Shown piece after piece: positions 52,976 through 64,000 of a stretch of 64,000 nucleotides of DNA. Within the stretch, counting starts at the first letter, position 1. The number at the start of each line of letters is the position of its first letter. The notes under the pieces are model-generated. The model was not told where the DNA came from. It saw only the letters and a list, made by a program, of their open reading frames with translations, and did no database searches. The translations under genes and the position numbers were made by a program. The DNA lies in the NCBI GenBank assembly GCA_019925095.2, contig CM034394.1:24538272-24602271 (forward strand). The letters are read 5' to 3'. This DNA comes from Dendrolimus kikuchii (taxonomy: Eukaryota > Arthropoda > Insecta > Lepidoptera > Lasiocampidae).

Positions 52976-53410
52976 ATATAAGATTTTGAAGTGTAATGTC
53001 AAGAATTTTAGGAACCCCTCCCTTAACGTGTGACGTAATTTCTGGATAGCCCCTTTCAAGTAGAACAACTAACTAAAATATATAATATCACTGGATGCGT
53101 TATATCCATTTGTATCCTTTGCCTGTATATGGTCAGGCTGTATGGACCAAGTGCTTTTGCCTGCCCCGGTGATACATTCCATTGTTTGCCCAGACCAGAT
53201 GCTTTCTAATTCAAGTTAATTTAAAAATGGAATACATTATTAAACAGTAGCTAGCTATATTTTTTTTTAATAATGTTTTGTATGCGTTAGTGCGGTGCAA
53301 ATCATTATGCTAACAATAGTATATGTTCAAACCTTGAAAAATAAGTATGGTGTTCATGAATTACCCCTTTACGCCCTATAAGTAGGGTGGACCATCCAAA
53401 GTCGTAAATA
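52976..53410. other. Unassigned stretch
   Basis: No family match or notable frame. Confidence 0.4.
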
Positions 53411-53730
53411 TCTATATATTAATACGTGAAGCAAAACCACAACAAAAACTTTGTACCCCTTTTTACGAAAATTGCGTGGACGGAGAAGTATGAAATTTCA
53501 CACACTTATAGTTTATATAGAGAAAGACTGCAGAATGCTAATATTTTTCTAAAATTATGCATACAAAATACATTAAATCAATAAAAAAAAACGTTACACA
53601 CACTACCACGTATTTGACACACACACGCATATTTACTCTTTTGTTTATTGTTAAAGTCAAATTAATAATGTTCAAACTTATAGTTTAAATTAATTATTAT
53701 GGTCGAATTTCGACCAGGAGCGACCACTAG
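53411..53730 (+). mobile_element. Lep1-type Helitron, complete non-autonomous copy
   Basis: A^TCTATATATTAATACGTGAA at the 5' end, GTCGAATTTCGACCAGGAGC hairpin and GACCACTAG^T at the 3' end. 320 bp. Near 53445 AACCACAACAAAAAC is a small insertion relative to the other copies. Confidence 0.85.
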
Positions 53731-54367
53731 TTATGTTTAAATATGTTAAAGATCATCCACATTTCTATGTATCAGTAATTATTAGTTAAACCTGAAATTA
53801 AATGATACCTAAACAAGTCTAGAGCTTAACAAAGGTATGTCTTCCATCCGCTTACCCTTCACAGAGGGTGGTACCTGATCGTGGCCTGATTGCCAACCCC
53901 CCCCCTCACGATCCGCACCACACCTGGCCAGACATCACCCCTGAAACATCCAAATGTACGCTATTAGGCATGTTGTATAAACCATGATATGAGAGAGAAA
54001 GATAACACTTTGTTGCACACCAAAATATACAATTACAAAAACAGACTATATTTATAAAGAAAGAATTTTTCAAATCGGGTCAGTAGTTTTGGAGCCTCTT
54101 CAATACAAAAAAAAAAACAATCTAATATTTTCTCTTTTTTAATATATGTTACATTATTCCACGAGAAAACATTTTCTTTTAATAATAAATAATGTATTAA
54201 GGTGATAATATTGCTTAAAGAAATATGGTGGTAATGGCTCTATAAGACGATTTGAGCTAGATAAGGACGTACATAATTTTTATGCATGCCTCCATCAAGA
54301 ATAATGATAAAGAGACTTAACAACTTCAAAACCAAAATATATCACATTTAATGCATATAATATAATA
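53731..54367. other. Mixed remnants
   Basis: 53990-54062 is a minus-strand hairpin-LINE 3' end (AGATAACACTTTGTTGCACA). 54063-54150 is a repeat E end (CAAATCGGGTCAGTAGTTTT). The rest, including GC-rich 53870-53950, is unassigned. Confidence 0.5.
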
Positions 54368-55009
54368 AATGATACTACATTCAGGATTTCTGCCTGCATT
54401 CGCCTGCGGGCAGACATCGTAGTTCCACATCGTTGTCGGTGTGGAGATAAAGTTGATAGACTGGGTCATCATGGCTTGTCTTGTTTGAGGAGTGCTAGTA
54501 GAACTTCACGACATGCGGCAATCAACGACATCATCTGCCGGTCTCTTGTCACCGTTGGAGTTCCAACTGTTCTTGAACCGAATGGACTGTGCCGCGACGA
54601 TGGCAAGCGACCGAACGGAATGTTGTTGGTACCTTGGAAGATGGGACGCCCCTTAGTATTGGACGCAACGTGTGTTGATACGTTGGCAGCTTTTCATCTT
54701 CCAAATACAGCCGTCACTGCCGGAGGAGCTGCCACACTTCAAGAAACCCTGGAACGCTGCAAATGTGCATCCATCGGTGACGGATACATATTTGTGGCTT
54801 TCGGGGTTGAGACTTTGGGGCCATGGGGACGTGAGGCTTATCAACTTTATCGAGACCTTTCAAGGCGATTGAAAGAAGTCTCGCGTGACCAAAGGGCTGG
54901 CCTATATTTAGGGCAACGAATAAGCGTTACCATACAACGGGGGAATGCGGCCAGCATTTTGGGAACGCTCCCCACCGACAGCGATCTGGACTACATCTTT
55001 TACTTGTAA
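54368..55009 (+). pseudogene. Retroelement ORF C-terminus: zinc knuckle plus restriction-like-endonuclease motif
   Basis: The frame is open from about 54368, well upstream of any ATG, to TAA at 55007-55009, ~213 codons. In order it shows HRCRCGDKVDRLGHHGLSC (a C-C-H-C-like knuckle), then ICRSLVTVGVPTVLEPNGLC, GKRPNGMLLVPWKMGRPLVL followed by DATCVDTLAAFHLP, then FGVETLGPWGREAYQLYRDL and GQRISVTIQRGNAASILGTL. A knuckle followed by an (R/K)P-D/N-G...hhD-A-T motif is the layout of restriction-like endonucleases in several retroelement clades. Asn replaces the usual Asp of 'RPDG', which may abolish catalysis. The frame has no stops, so the copy is fairly young or conserved, but it is truncated at 54368. 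A related 3' end lies at 29285. Clade uncertain (non-LTR or DIRS-like). Confidence 0.7.
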
Positions 55010-55654
55010 ATTTGTTTATAGTAGTATTTAATTTCTAATTTTTTGTTTGTAGTGCATTTAATTCATTTGCAATTGAAAATTATATTGTTAAATCGTATGA
55101 AGTTATATAATAAATAGATGGCATAGAATATATTTTCAATCCAAATCAATGCAAAAGTGTGTGTGTGTTTTTTTTATTGGACTTTTATTTATAGCTTTTT
55201 AATTGGAGTTAACTTGTGACCAGATCAAATAAAAATATTAGGAAAACAGTTTTTAAAAACAGAACAGAACATAACCGTGTGGAATTTTTGGAGTAAGTAA
55301 ACATATATTTGTCATTTTAAAAATTATATTTTTTTAAGTTTTCTAATTATCAAAAAATATAAATTATAGTATAGTATATCTTTCATAGTGCACAAACCTT
55401 AACATACCCTAATTGCCACAATACGCCGGCCGTGAATCGTGTGAAATCAACCAGAGCCGTGTTCGTCTGCTTCTCCCCGTGGTAGCAGAGCGTGATGGTA
55501 CCACTGTGTTCGGTACAGCAGATTTATGTAATTAGCCAAATCCAATCAATGTAGTTGTGTAGTGTTTTACACAGTGCTTCAATGATATGGCTTTAATAGG
55601 AATTAGAATTGTGGTGGTGCGGGTCCAACCATCCATCAACACTAACACCGACTG
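55010..55654. other. Retroelement 3' UTR, then unassigned
   Basis: To about 55140 it is the UTR of the element above (ends ATATAATAAATAGATGG). The rest has no recognised feature. GC-richer sequence lies at 55425-55510. Confidence 0.45.
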
Positions 55655-55908
55655 AAAATTTTTCAACAACAATTCCCAGTCAACACATTGTCACAACAAT
55701 TAAACAATAAATTATAACACCACACCAAAGTCACAAACACACAACTAACAACAAAACTTACACACATACCCTCACCAACGCGCACTCCCACCGCATTGCA
55801 TTACACGCACACTTCACAAACAAACCAAGACACACAAAGAGCCTACAAATTAATAACCCAGACACAGAAAGGAAAAATAACACACATGGCACTGGTTAGG
55901 ATATATAT

Positions 55909-56453
<545 letters not shown>

Positions 56454-56811
56454 TATAGACATAAGGCAGACACTGCACATGCACTTCCTCACAACACCAG
56501 CATGTAACAGATACACTCTACATTAGTATAAGTTTAGTATTAGAATTAGAATAAATTAATATATTATAATAAGTTATTCTTAAGGCATACCACAACGTAA
56601 GTATGCATTCATTAAATGTCACACACAATAACAAAGCAACAAATAAGCGTGTACAACTTCCTAACTTCTTAAATTTAATTTAAAAAATTTAAAAAAGGTA
56701 CGGAACCAGAGTCCGTAGTTGTTAATATATAAAATAAAACCTTCCATTGTCTTTGGTAGTAGCGAATTAAACGTTTGGATACACTGACATAAAAGCCTAT
56801 GTTCGGATACG

Positions 56812-56862
56812 ACACGTTCCACCAAGTAGGTTGTCTGTCTGCTGAACTCATGCAATAAAAAA
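56812..56862 (+). repeat. S1 3' end fragment
   Basis: CGTTCCACCAAGTAGGTTGTC, CTGCTGAACTCATGCAATAA. Confidence 0.65.
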
Positions 56863-57454
56863 CCTCTTTAAGAACCAATGTGTAATTTTGATTAAATTCC
56901 ATTCATAGTTGCGTGCCCATACAAAGGGTTTGTGACTGAGCGCCATGCACTAAACTAATTTTTTCACGTTGCAATACGTGCTTCAAATATCTGCTTAGAA
57001 TTAACACTCCAACCTTGAACTTATTCACGCAGTTTTCACACCCACTCGGAAGTACTAGACTAGTCTCGAGTGGTCTGCGAGGGAAGCCGGGGGGCGGTGC
57101 ACAGCCAGCTGAACTTATAAGGGGGGCAGTTAAAAGTAGATTTTTAACAAGCTTACCGAGAACGATTTTTCTGTACGTATTAATTTTAATAGTTTTTATT
57201 ACTTTCTTATAAGAAAAAGCGGTGAATTATTCTATCTTGATTTTTTATATATATTATTAACTAGAGCTTTCTTCGCTGCTATTTCACAAGGAAGTAGCTT
57301 TATTTTAGTTACATAAAAACTTAGTTTTTTATATACCTAGTCTTGCCATAAATATTGTAACAAAGTTTTTTTTTTCTATTGCAAATAACATTTATAAGTT
57401 TTACAGTATGTTAGTTTAATACATAAATATAAAACAATTTAAAATATAAAAAGC
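56863..57454. other. Unassigned stretch
   Basis: 57055-57130 is GC-rich (GAAGCCGGGGGGCGGTGCAC). No match or credible frame. Confidence 0.4.
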
Positions 57455-57940
57455 TTATTTGAAGTGGTCTCCATTTGCTGCAATACAGTCCTTTAAACGT
57501 TGAAGCCAGTTATCAATAGAAGCACGCACTCTTCCCATTGAAAAATACTTCACTGCCAATCATATGGATTGTTTTCGGGATTCCAAATTATCATGGCATT
57601 TAAATCAAGCCGTACTCTTTAAAACTGACCATAAATCATAATCCAGCGGATTAATATCGGTACTAGACGACAGCTAGTCTTCAGCTCTGATGAAGTCCGA
57701 AACGTTCGTTTCCACCCAAGACTGCGTGGACCGAGCTTTATGACCCGGCGCCGAGTCTTGCTGGAAGGACCATTCTTGGTTATTGAAAATGGTGTTGTTA
57801 AGGGGCTTAACTACCTTCTCAAGAATGGTATCTTGATACACTTGTGTCGATGTTTTGATATTTTTTTATAAAAATATGGCTCAGTCACTCCTTCATAGCT
57901 TCATAGCACACCCCACCAAATCCATACCTAATAAAGCTCC
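57455..57940 (-). pseudogene. mariner (Tc1/mariner) transposase, 3' half, degenerate
   Basis: Minus strand, stop at 57455-57457. The C-terminus reads R-A-S-I-D-N-W-L-Q-R-L-K-D-C-I-A-A-N-G-D-H-F-K. Upstream are the catalytic-domain landmarks W-S-F-Q-Q-D-S-A-P-G-H-K-A-R (second Asp) and D-I-N-P-L-D-Y-D-L-W-S (third Asp), roughly 30-35 residues apart. Before them, V-Y-Q-D-T-I-L-E-K-V-V-K-P-L. Several in-frame stops and at least one frameshift are present. The DNA-binding half and the terminal repeats were not found. An old, dead copy. Confidence 0.85.
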
Positions 57941-58296
57941 TTACCTACTTTGTGTAATGCAATCACAGCGATTCGGTTCTATTTATCGCCCCACTCCACT
58001 TTAATATCGCAAAATGTTGTACAATGTATTGGCGCCAAAATGGGAAAACACAATGAACAATCATATAAAAATGACAGATTCCAAATTCAAATGTAATATT
58101 TTGTTTCTTTTTAATTGTAACAGTATTTATGGCCAGACTAAGTATATAGGTATAAACCTTCAGTGAAAAATTATATAACGTTTACAAATTCGTTGCGTTG
58201 GTACAGGAGTTAGCGGGAATACAGAGAAAAAAGACGAGAAAAGCGACTTTGTTTTATACAATTTAAAGATTTTTTATACTATTTAATCTATATAAA
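57941..58296. other. Probably more mariner remnant, otherwise unassigned
   Basis: The minus strand still has scattered transposase-like words close to 57950. Beyond that nothing is recognisable. Confidence 0.35.
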
Positions 58297-58590
58297 AATA
58301 ACAGGCCATAAACGTCCCACTGCTGGGCTCAGGCCTCCTGCTATTGGGGAACGGACAGTATACGCGCCACGCTTGTTTAAAGCGGCATGGCGGATGTGAC
58401 ACATCTGTTATATCGATGTGCAGGTTACATCACGATGTTATCCTTCACCGTTGTTAGCACGTGGCAATTGTAACAATATGCACATTAGGTCAGAAAACTG
58501 CCTAAGTGGTGCATGAGTTCCGGTCAGGATTCAAACCCTCGCCCTTTGAGTTCGGGACGCGAGCGCTAGCCATTACGCTACCACGACTTT
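58297..58590 (-). repeat. T-SINE, full length, tRNA-derived
   Basis: On the minus strand: AGTCGTGGTAGCGTAATGGC (box A side), GGGTTTGAATCCTGACC (box B side), then the body to CCATAAACGTCCCACTGCTG. Best full-length match to 22660-22925. Confidence 0.85.
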
Positions 58591-58599
58591 TACATTTAT

Positions 58600-59040
58600 T
58601 ATACATACATACATACATACATAACTTCACGCCAGTTCCCTTGCGGGGTAGGGACGAACAACAGAGTGCCATTTAGGCTTACTCTTACACACCTCACTTG
58701 CCTCTTTGACATTCATAACTCTTGTCATGCATGCTCGTCTGTTCTTAAGGCTCCTGACATCACCTTCTGCTAGTACACGATCAATTTGATCATGGAAGGT
58801 GTGTCGTGGTCTTCCACGACTTCTGCATCCATCCACTTTTGCATTGTATATCTGTTTAGTCATTCTTTCATCATGCATTCTTTCCACATGCCCGAACCAC
58901 CGGAGCATTCCTTTCCTTACCTTCACCCCGACACTCTCTTTCAGACCAACTCTCTTTCTTACTTCGGTGTTACGAACGCGGTCCGCGAACGTCACTCCGC
59001 AGATCTTGCGTAGTGCTCGCATCTCGACCGCGTTTACTCT
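58600..59040 (-). pseudogene. RTE-A LINE 3' end, second longest copy
   Basis: The minus frame 58627-59022 is open for 131 codons ([20 protein letters not shown], then the standard C-terminus). It abuts the T-SINE on its tail side and repeat E on the other. Confidence 0.85.
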
Positions 59041-59250
59041 AGTTTATGCGTGGAATTTGTTTTCAAAAACCCCCGATTTTGAAATATTCTTCATTGGTGC
59101 TCCGCTCCTTAGCCTGATATATAGCCTATAGCCTTCCTCGATAAATGGGCTATCTAACACTGAAAGAATTCAGAAGAAATCAGACTAGTAGTTCCTGAGA
59201 TTAGCGCGTTCAACCAAACAAACAATCACACTCTTCAACTTTAATATTAT
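59041..59250 (+). repeat. Repeat E
   Basis: TGCGTGGAATTTGTTTTCAA, TCATTGGTGCTCCGCTCCTT, AGTAGTTCCTGAGATTAGCG. Confidence 0.65.
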
Positions 59251-59605
59251 TATAACATGATGATTTGATAGATGCGAATATAAATCTTCTAAAATCGCAG
59301 AGTTGTACACTTTTTGAAATCAATCAATCAATAAATACTATACATAGCAATTAATGAACACTCGATGTTTCAAAATCAGTGGTTGGGTGCGCTCGGTGGA
59401 TTTTTTCCGCGCACGCCTCGCGGATGCATATGCATTATTGAGTGCCGCTGAGTGACGATGCGCGGCGCTGGTCTGTTTGTCTGTGGCGAGTGACTCGTGC
59501 AAGTAGCTACACTGGAGCAGATGATTAATAGATCTGGCAAGTAACTCGGCAATCTTCGATCTCTGAGGGGTTCCGTAGAAGTGACAAATGTCCACTATTT
59601 TCGTA
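59251..59605. other. Unassigned stretch
   Basis: The minus frame 59338-59595 (85 codons) is without recognised domain. GC-rich 59395-59475. Confidence 0.35.
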
Positions 59606-59707
59606 CCATGCCAGGTGGTAGGGTATTTGCTCGATTAGATGGCGACCACCCCTGGTCTAGAGTATGCCGTCATAACAACCTTGTGTTGTGTTCCAAAATT
59701 AGTGACC
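59606..59707 (+). repeat. S1 central fragment
   Basis: GCCAGGTGGTAGGGTATTTG to AACCTTGTGTTGTGTTCC. Of the subfamily with 'TTGCTCGA', also seen at 61761 and 63635. Confidence 0.7.
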
Positions 59708-59722
59708 ACACATTTTGAAGGT

Positions 59723-59886
59723 GTAATAATGTATGCGAATAATGTATATATATATAATAATAATAATAATATCATAATGTCAAAGAGGCAAGTGAGGTGT
59801 GTAAGAATAAGCCTAAATGGCACTCTGTTGTTCGTGCCTACCCCGCAAGGGAACTGGCGTGAAGTTATGTATGTATCTATGTATGT
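59723..59886 (+). repeat. RTE-A 3' tail with extra 5' sequence, flanked by 13-bp duplication
   Basis: ACATTTTGAAGGT at 59710-59722 and 59887-59899. The insert has ~55 bases of AT-rich sequence not belonging to RTE-A, then GTCAAAGAGGCAAGTGAGGT to the ATGT tail. Confidence 0.8.
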
Positions 59887-59899
59887 ACATTTTGAAGGT

Positions 59900-60412
59900 C
59901 ATACATATAAGTCGAAATTTAAATCTACGGCCTATTCTATATACACCGCTTCCCAACGTGTTATCACTGTTTAAAGGAGAAGAAGCGATAAGAAACTCCC
60001 CAGCAACACGTATGGCTATTTTTTTTTAATCATAATTATTTATCTATCTCGGGCTCTTTTTTTAATGTGCATAATATAGAAGTTGTATTACAATTTCTTT
60101 TCGAGTAATTAATGGAGTTGTAATAAACAAAAAATATTTTTACCGTCGTATTAATGACATACTAAGAGTTCATACTGCGACAAATCTCTATAGATTCTTT
60201 ACATGTCGTGCAAAATATAAATGACATACAGAAGATAGTAGAAAAGGCTGGAGGCTAAATATTCGTCAATAGTGTATGTAGTATCCCTTTTCAAGCAAGG
60301 AACTTTTGAATTTAGCTTTAAATTTACAGAAGGGCAGATCCAACACTTAATTCGGAATTTTATTGAAGAAGTGTATACCGACCCCCAAGAAAAATACATA
60401 AATATATATAAT
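59900..60412. other. Unassigned stretch
   Basis: Nothing recognised on either strand. Confidence 0.4.
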
Positions 60413-60426
60413 ATAATACATAAATA

Positions 60427-60577
60427 CATACATACATACATAACTTCACGCCAGTTCCCTTGCGGGGTAGGCACGGACAACAGAGTGCCATTTAGGCTTA
60501 TTCTTACACACTTCACTTGCCTCTTTGACATTCATAACTCTTGTCATGCAAGCTCGTCTGTTCTTAAGGCTTCTGAC
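60427..60577 (-). repeat. RTE-A 3' tail, short copy
   Basis: CATACATACATAACTTCACG to CTGTTCTTAAGGCTTCTGAC. ATAATACATAAATA (14 bp) on both sides (60413-60426, 60578-60591). Confidence 0.85.
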
Positions 60578-60591
60578 ATAATACATAAATA

Positions 60592-61080
60592 ATGCTATAT
60601 ATATACATATATATAAATAACAGTGCAACACCCGTCCGTCCTAGGGTGCAGTTGAAAACCAGCGTCAGGCACCTGTTGCCTGGCAAATGCTGAACTGCAC
60701 CTATTTAGTACCATTGCGAGACATTTTGGTATATATCACCGTACAATTCATTCATTGCCATATGTCTCATTGTGTGATGACCAAATAAACGTTTTTTCTT
60801 TCTTTCTTTCCTTCTAAAAAAGTTTCTTGTAACTATTTACCAAGTAACTCGACCGTTTAAAGGAAGCACGGTGGAAGGTACTCATGCCGCAGAGCCAGAC
60901 GCTCTACTACAGTGTTGTACGTAGATATTGCAGCTTACCACCTATCTATGATCCTGAATGGATGCAACCGTAGTATCTTTTTGAATAGCGGGAAATAAGT
61001 GTTACTGGTTTTATAGGTAACTAAATATTCAGATGAAATAGTTAAATCATTTTGATATTGCCTCAGCTCAAATGAGAATG
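60592..61080. other. Unassigned; polyadenylation-like end at 60780-60800
   Basis: 60640-60800 ends CCAAATAAACG followed by (TTTC)n, which looks like a LINE or SINE 3' end. It has a short inverted repeat (GGTGCAGTT near 60644, AACTGCACC near 60693). Confidence 0.4.
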
Positions 61081-61465
61081 TTGAGATGCTACGGCCGTGC
61101 GGGCGACCTTTGGGGGAATTGGGTACTTCGCACATAAAGGCTGAAGAGGAGGGACGCGAAGCGACCTGTACGCCCTCTGACCTCGTGGTGAGACCCGAGG
61201 TAGTTGGAGAAGCCCAGCTCTCCAGCTTACAATGGAGGGGCCAGCCCGTGAACGCTCCGGCCACCGTCCTTCCGGGTTAGAAGTGAATGCGTGAGCGAAC
61301 CCACAGCCCGGACAGAAGACGCAACGAGGATCAGTCTGGGGTTTTAGTGGGTATCCCCAACCGCGGTGTGGCAATAACATTCTTGCGGGAGTGCTAGTGC
61401 CACCCCGATGAGGCGAATCCCACACGGCCCACCGCGCTTCCCCCGCGGCGGTTTATCCCAAAACG
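61081..61465. repeat. GC-rich retroelement-like fragment
   Basis: GAGGTAGTTGGAGAAGCCCA, AACCCACAGCCCGGACAGAA, GGGGTTTTAGTGGGTATCCC. Far GC-richer than its surroundings. I associate this text with 5' regions of lepidopteran LINEs, from memory only. Confidence 0.45.
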
Positions 61466-61760
61466 GATTTCCCCTGGGGGAAAAAAAAGTTGTGAATTGA
61501 GTACATAAGAGGTCTTTGAAAGTTACATCTGTGACTGAAAAATTGAGAAGAAGAAGATTAAGGTGTTATGGGCTGTAATGAGAAAGAATGAAAGTGTCAA
61601 GTCTCATAATATCCCGTGTTTGCTTCTTAAGATATTCAAACTCGCATCCTATGAATAACAGGGTATTAGTCTGATAAAAGTAGAGCATTAAATCCTCTAG
61701 AAGGTTTGATTAAGAACCAAATTCTATACATGTAGAGGTGTCCAGTGTTATCATGTAACA

Positions 61761-61965
61761 AAGACAACCCACAGCCAGGTGGTAGGGTATTTGCTCGATT
61801 GGATGGCGACCACCCCTGGTCTAGAGTATGCCGCCATAACAAGCTTGTGTTGAGTTCCGGCATTAGTGACCAGGTTCCAGTCTCCCTCAAGAGAGCAGCA
61901 GCGCATTTGTAGCACCTTTGGTGTTACAAATGTCCATAAGCGATGGTAACCGCTTTCCATCAATG
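61761..61965 (+). repeat. S1 repeat, truncated at both ends
   Basis: GACAACCCACAGCCAGGTGG to GGTAACCGCTTTCCATCAA. The last ~40 bases are missing. Confidence 0.8.
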
Positions 61966-62077
61966 TCTGTCAGCATGATATACTTAGCTGTATCATGGTT
62001 GTAACAAGCGTCTTCTTATTCAACAGTACCAGGTTCAATCATATACGTGGATTAATTGAATGCAGTACTTATTAACA

Positions 62078-62311
62078 TTATTTTTTTATTGCATGAGTTC
62101 ATCAGACAGGCAGACGGCCCACTTGATGGAAAGCGGTTACCATCGCCTATGAACATTTGCAACACCAAAGGCTACAAATGCGCTGCTAATCTCTTAAGAG
62201 AGACTGGAACCTGGTCACTAATGCCGGAACACAACTCAACGTTGTTATGACGGCATACTCTAGACGAGGGGTGGTAGCCATCCAGTCGGGCAAATACCCT
62301 ACCACCTGGCA
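62078..62311 (-). repeat. S1 repeat, 5' part missing
   Basis: Poly-T, ATTGCATGAGTTCATCAGAC to CCCTACCACCTGGC. Confidence 0.8.
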
Positions 62312-62627
62312 AAATATTACTGATATTTACAATATTTTGATGTTCACTGATTCTAACGTTACCCAAGGGATACAGTTTAAAATAGAGAATGGCTTTGATT
62401 TTAAGAACCTCAACGGGCAGAGCGCCGCCGTTGGATTTCGCTAATACTGAATAGCGTGTGGTCTCGATGGTGATCTTGCTGCGTCACCTCCTGCATACCG
62501 CGGGCGCCCTTATATAGGTATTGCTTAGCTTGTTATTGATGTCGCAGGTGGCCCGTGCAGGTGATTCATCATTCCACAAAACCGTAATTGCAGCAGGACT
62601 GCCTTCCATTTGTTGATATGGAGAATG
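62312..62627. other. Unassigned stretch before the LTR-like unit
   Basis: GC-richer than average (GCGGGCGCCC, CGCAGGTGGCCCGTGCAGG) with no frame or repeat match. Confidence 0.4.
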
Positions 62628-62631
62628 ATAT

Positions 62632-63158
62632 TGTTACGAGTCGCGAGATTCGAATTAAAATGCCGTTAGAATTACTATAGAGTTTATTAGAACTATACAA
62701 ACACGTATAACACAGGTACAAATATAACCTAACACAACAAGTCTAAACGTAATATAGAAGGTCATAATTCCTTAAAACGCGCAAAGTCCAGCACTAAAAG
62801 TTTCCCGATTGTAGTACACACGTCTTGCTTCGCTCGTGGTTATCGCTCGACTGCCTCGTCCAGCCATCAGGCCATTTGCTTTATACTGCACATATGCAAT
62901 AGGTCCATCCGGCCGCGTGGACTGAATTTCCTAGAATCAGTTTGTACTTTAAATCCGACACACCTGGCTAATTAGTCGACCGCACCGGCCATAAACGAGT
63001 ACAATAAAACAATGGACTGTTCTCTAGAATAATTAGTAAACGCATGTCAATAAATAAGTAAACAAAAGAAGTCCAAATGCCGAAAGGTAATAAAATGTGT
63101 TTTTACAGGTATGCAGGTGTGAATTTGTTTTTTTTTTGTCAGCGTCTAGGTTGTAACA
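62632..63158 (+). repeat. Solo-LTR-like unit
   Basis: Begins TGTTACGAGTCGCGAGATTC and ends GGTTGTAACA, so TGTTAC and GTAACA form short inverted ends with TG...CA. ATAT flanks both sides (62628-62631, 63159-63162). AATAAA near 63004. No gag/pol or primer-binding site follows. A truncated relative is at 6779-7162. Fits a solo LTR of a Ty3/gypsy-like element (inference). Confidence 0.65.
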
Positions 63159-63162
63159 ATAT

Positions 63163-63634
63163 GATATCATTATGATTAAGTGGAGGCTGTCTGCTGCATC
63201 ACCATACACATGCAACCAGTTTTAAATTACAGCCATTTTTAATGTTAACGAGTCATTATCTCACTCTGAGCGCGGTAGACATAGCTACAATTCGACTTTC
63301 ACAAATTACTCAGCACGAAATGCACGACTACTTTTAATTGTGACTCAGAATTTAACATGTCGTTGACAAACTACCGATTCGTACAAACAGCTAAGTCATC
63401 CCAAATCAGAAATAAACTTAAATGAATTCAAATTTCATGCTTCAGACATGTTGAGACATACAATCTCATTAATTTGGTCGACATGTGTGTTTGTGTATGT
63501 CAGTTAAAAATTTGAACCGAGCGCCCATTATAAATGCATTTGGTAAAATAATTAAATCCTGTACGTGATATACAAATAATAAGACGCCATGAATACATAA
63601 TTTGATAAAAAAAAAATAATTCTATTTTTTTATC
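63163..63634. other. Unassigned stretch
   Basis: No recognised feature. Confidence 0.4.
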
Positions 63635-63945
63635 CGTGCAGGAACTGAGACAGAATACAATTTCCTGCGGCCCGGCGGCCTGTCGTAAGAGGCGACTAAA
63701 CAACCCACAGACAGGTGGTAGGGTATTTGCTCGACTGGATAGCGACCACCCCTGGTCTAGAGTATGCCGCCATAACAACCTTGTGTTGTGTTCCGCCATT
63801 AGTGACCAAGTTCCAGTCCCCTTTAAGAGAGCAGCAGCGCATTTGTAGCACCTTTGGTGTTGCAAATGTCCATAGGCGATGGTAACCGCTTTTCATCAAG
63901 TGGGTCGTCTGCCTGTCTGCTGAATTCCGGCAGTATAAAAAAAAT
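63635..63945 (+). repeat. S1 repeat, full length
   Basis: TCCGTGCAGGAACTGAGACA to GCTGAATTCCGGCAGTATAA with an A-rich tail. Confidence 0.85.
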
Positions 63946-64000
63946 AAAAAATAAATTACAAAATTGTTGATATTTTTTTATTGCAATTTATACCGCGTTT

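Noticed and set aside
54476..55009. Host nuclease gene
   Set aside because: The frame continues upstream of any start codon, is cut off at 54368, and a second truncated copy of its end lies at 29285; mobile-element origin is more likely.

Overview
The window is repeat-rich eukaryotic DNA, almost certainly from a moth or butterfly (Lepidoptera). The main evidence is three copies of a Lep1-type Helitron (5' TC-TATATATTAATACGTGAAG, 3' CTAG), RTE-like LINE tails ending in (ATGT)n, and Jockey/CR1-like LINE 3' regions with an ATCGCT-TTTT-AGCGAT hairpin and an AATAAAGTGTTATCTATC tail. tRNA-derived SINEs and AACCGACTTCAAAAA terminal-repeat elements, which I also associate with Lepidoptera, agree with this. 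I recognise no intact host gene, no tRNA or rRNA gene and no prokaryotic feature. Nearly everything identifiable is a mobile element, usually 5'-truncated, frameshifted and nested. All family names below (RTE-A, RTE-B, S1, T-SINE, hairpin LINE, D, E, G, J, K) are working labels used only in this annotation.

Layout. 1-41 kb: a mosaic of LINE C-terminal pseudogenes, about 25 copies or fragments of a ~320-bp S1 repeat in both orientations, RTE-A tails (several with perfect 8-14 bp target-site duplications), Helitrons, MITEs (one piggyBac-like with TTAA sites), T-SINEs and the D, E, G and J repeats. 41.5-52.3 kb: the most striking structure, a large foldback. A left array of ~162-bp satellite monomers (~2.5 kb) and a right array in inverted orientation (~6.2 kb) flank two 600-bp inverted arms (44003-44602 and 45544-46143, roughly 99% identical) and a 941-bp unique core. 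Each arm carries the start of the same small protein, so two convergent reading frames run into the core. The plus-strand one leads, after a frameshift at an A7 run, into a peptidase-C19-like tail. The architecture resembles foldback (FB/NOF, Rehavkus-group MULE) transposons. 52.3-64 kb: the mosaic resumes, with a retroelement C-terminus carrying a zinc knuckle and a restriction-like-endonuclease motif (54.4-55.0 kb), a broken mariner transposase (57.5-57.9 kb), two full or partial SINEs, and a ~527-bp solo-LTR-like unit (62.6-63.2 kb).

How the parts relate. The nesting gives a relative chronology: RTE-A copies sit inside a Helitron, hairpin-LINE 3' UTRs, an E repeat and the restriction-like-endonuclease element, so RTE-A was active late. 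S1 shares its last ~70 bases with a Jockey-like LINE (17.46-17.97 kb), which suggests S1 is mobilised by, or derived from, that LINE. The gene-free, heavily nested content fits a heterochromatic or sex-chromosome (W) location, but the sequence alone cannot decide that.
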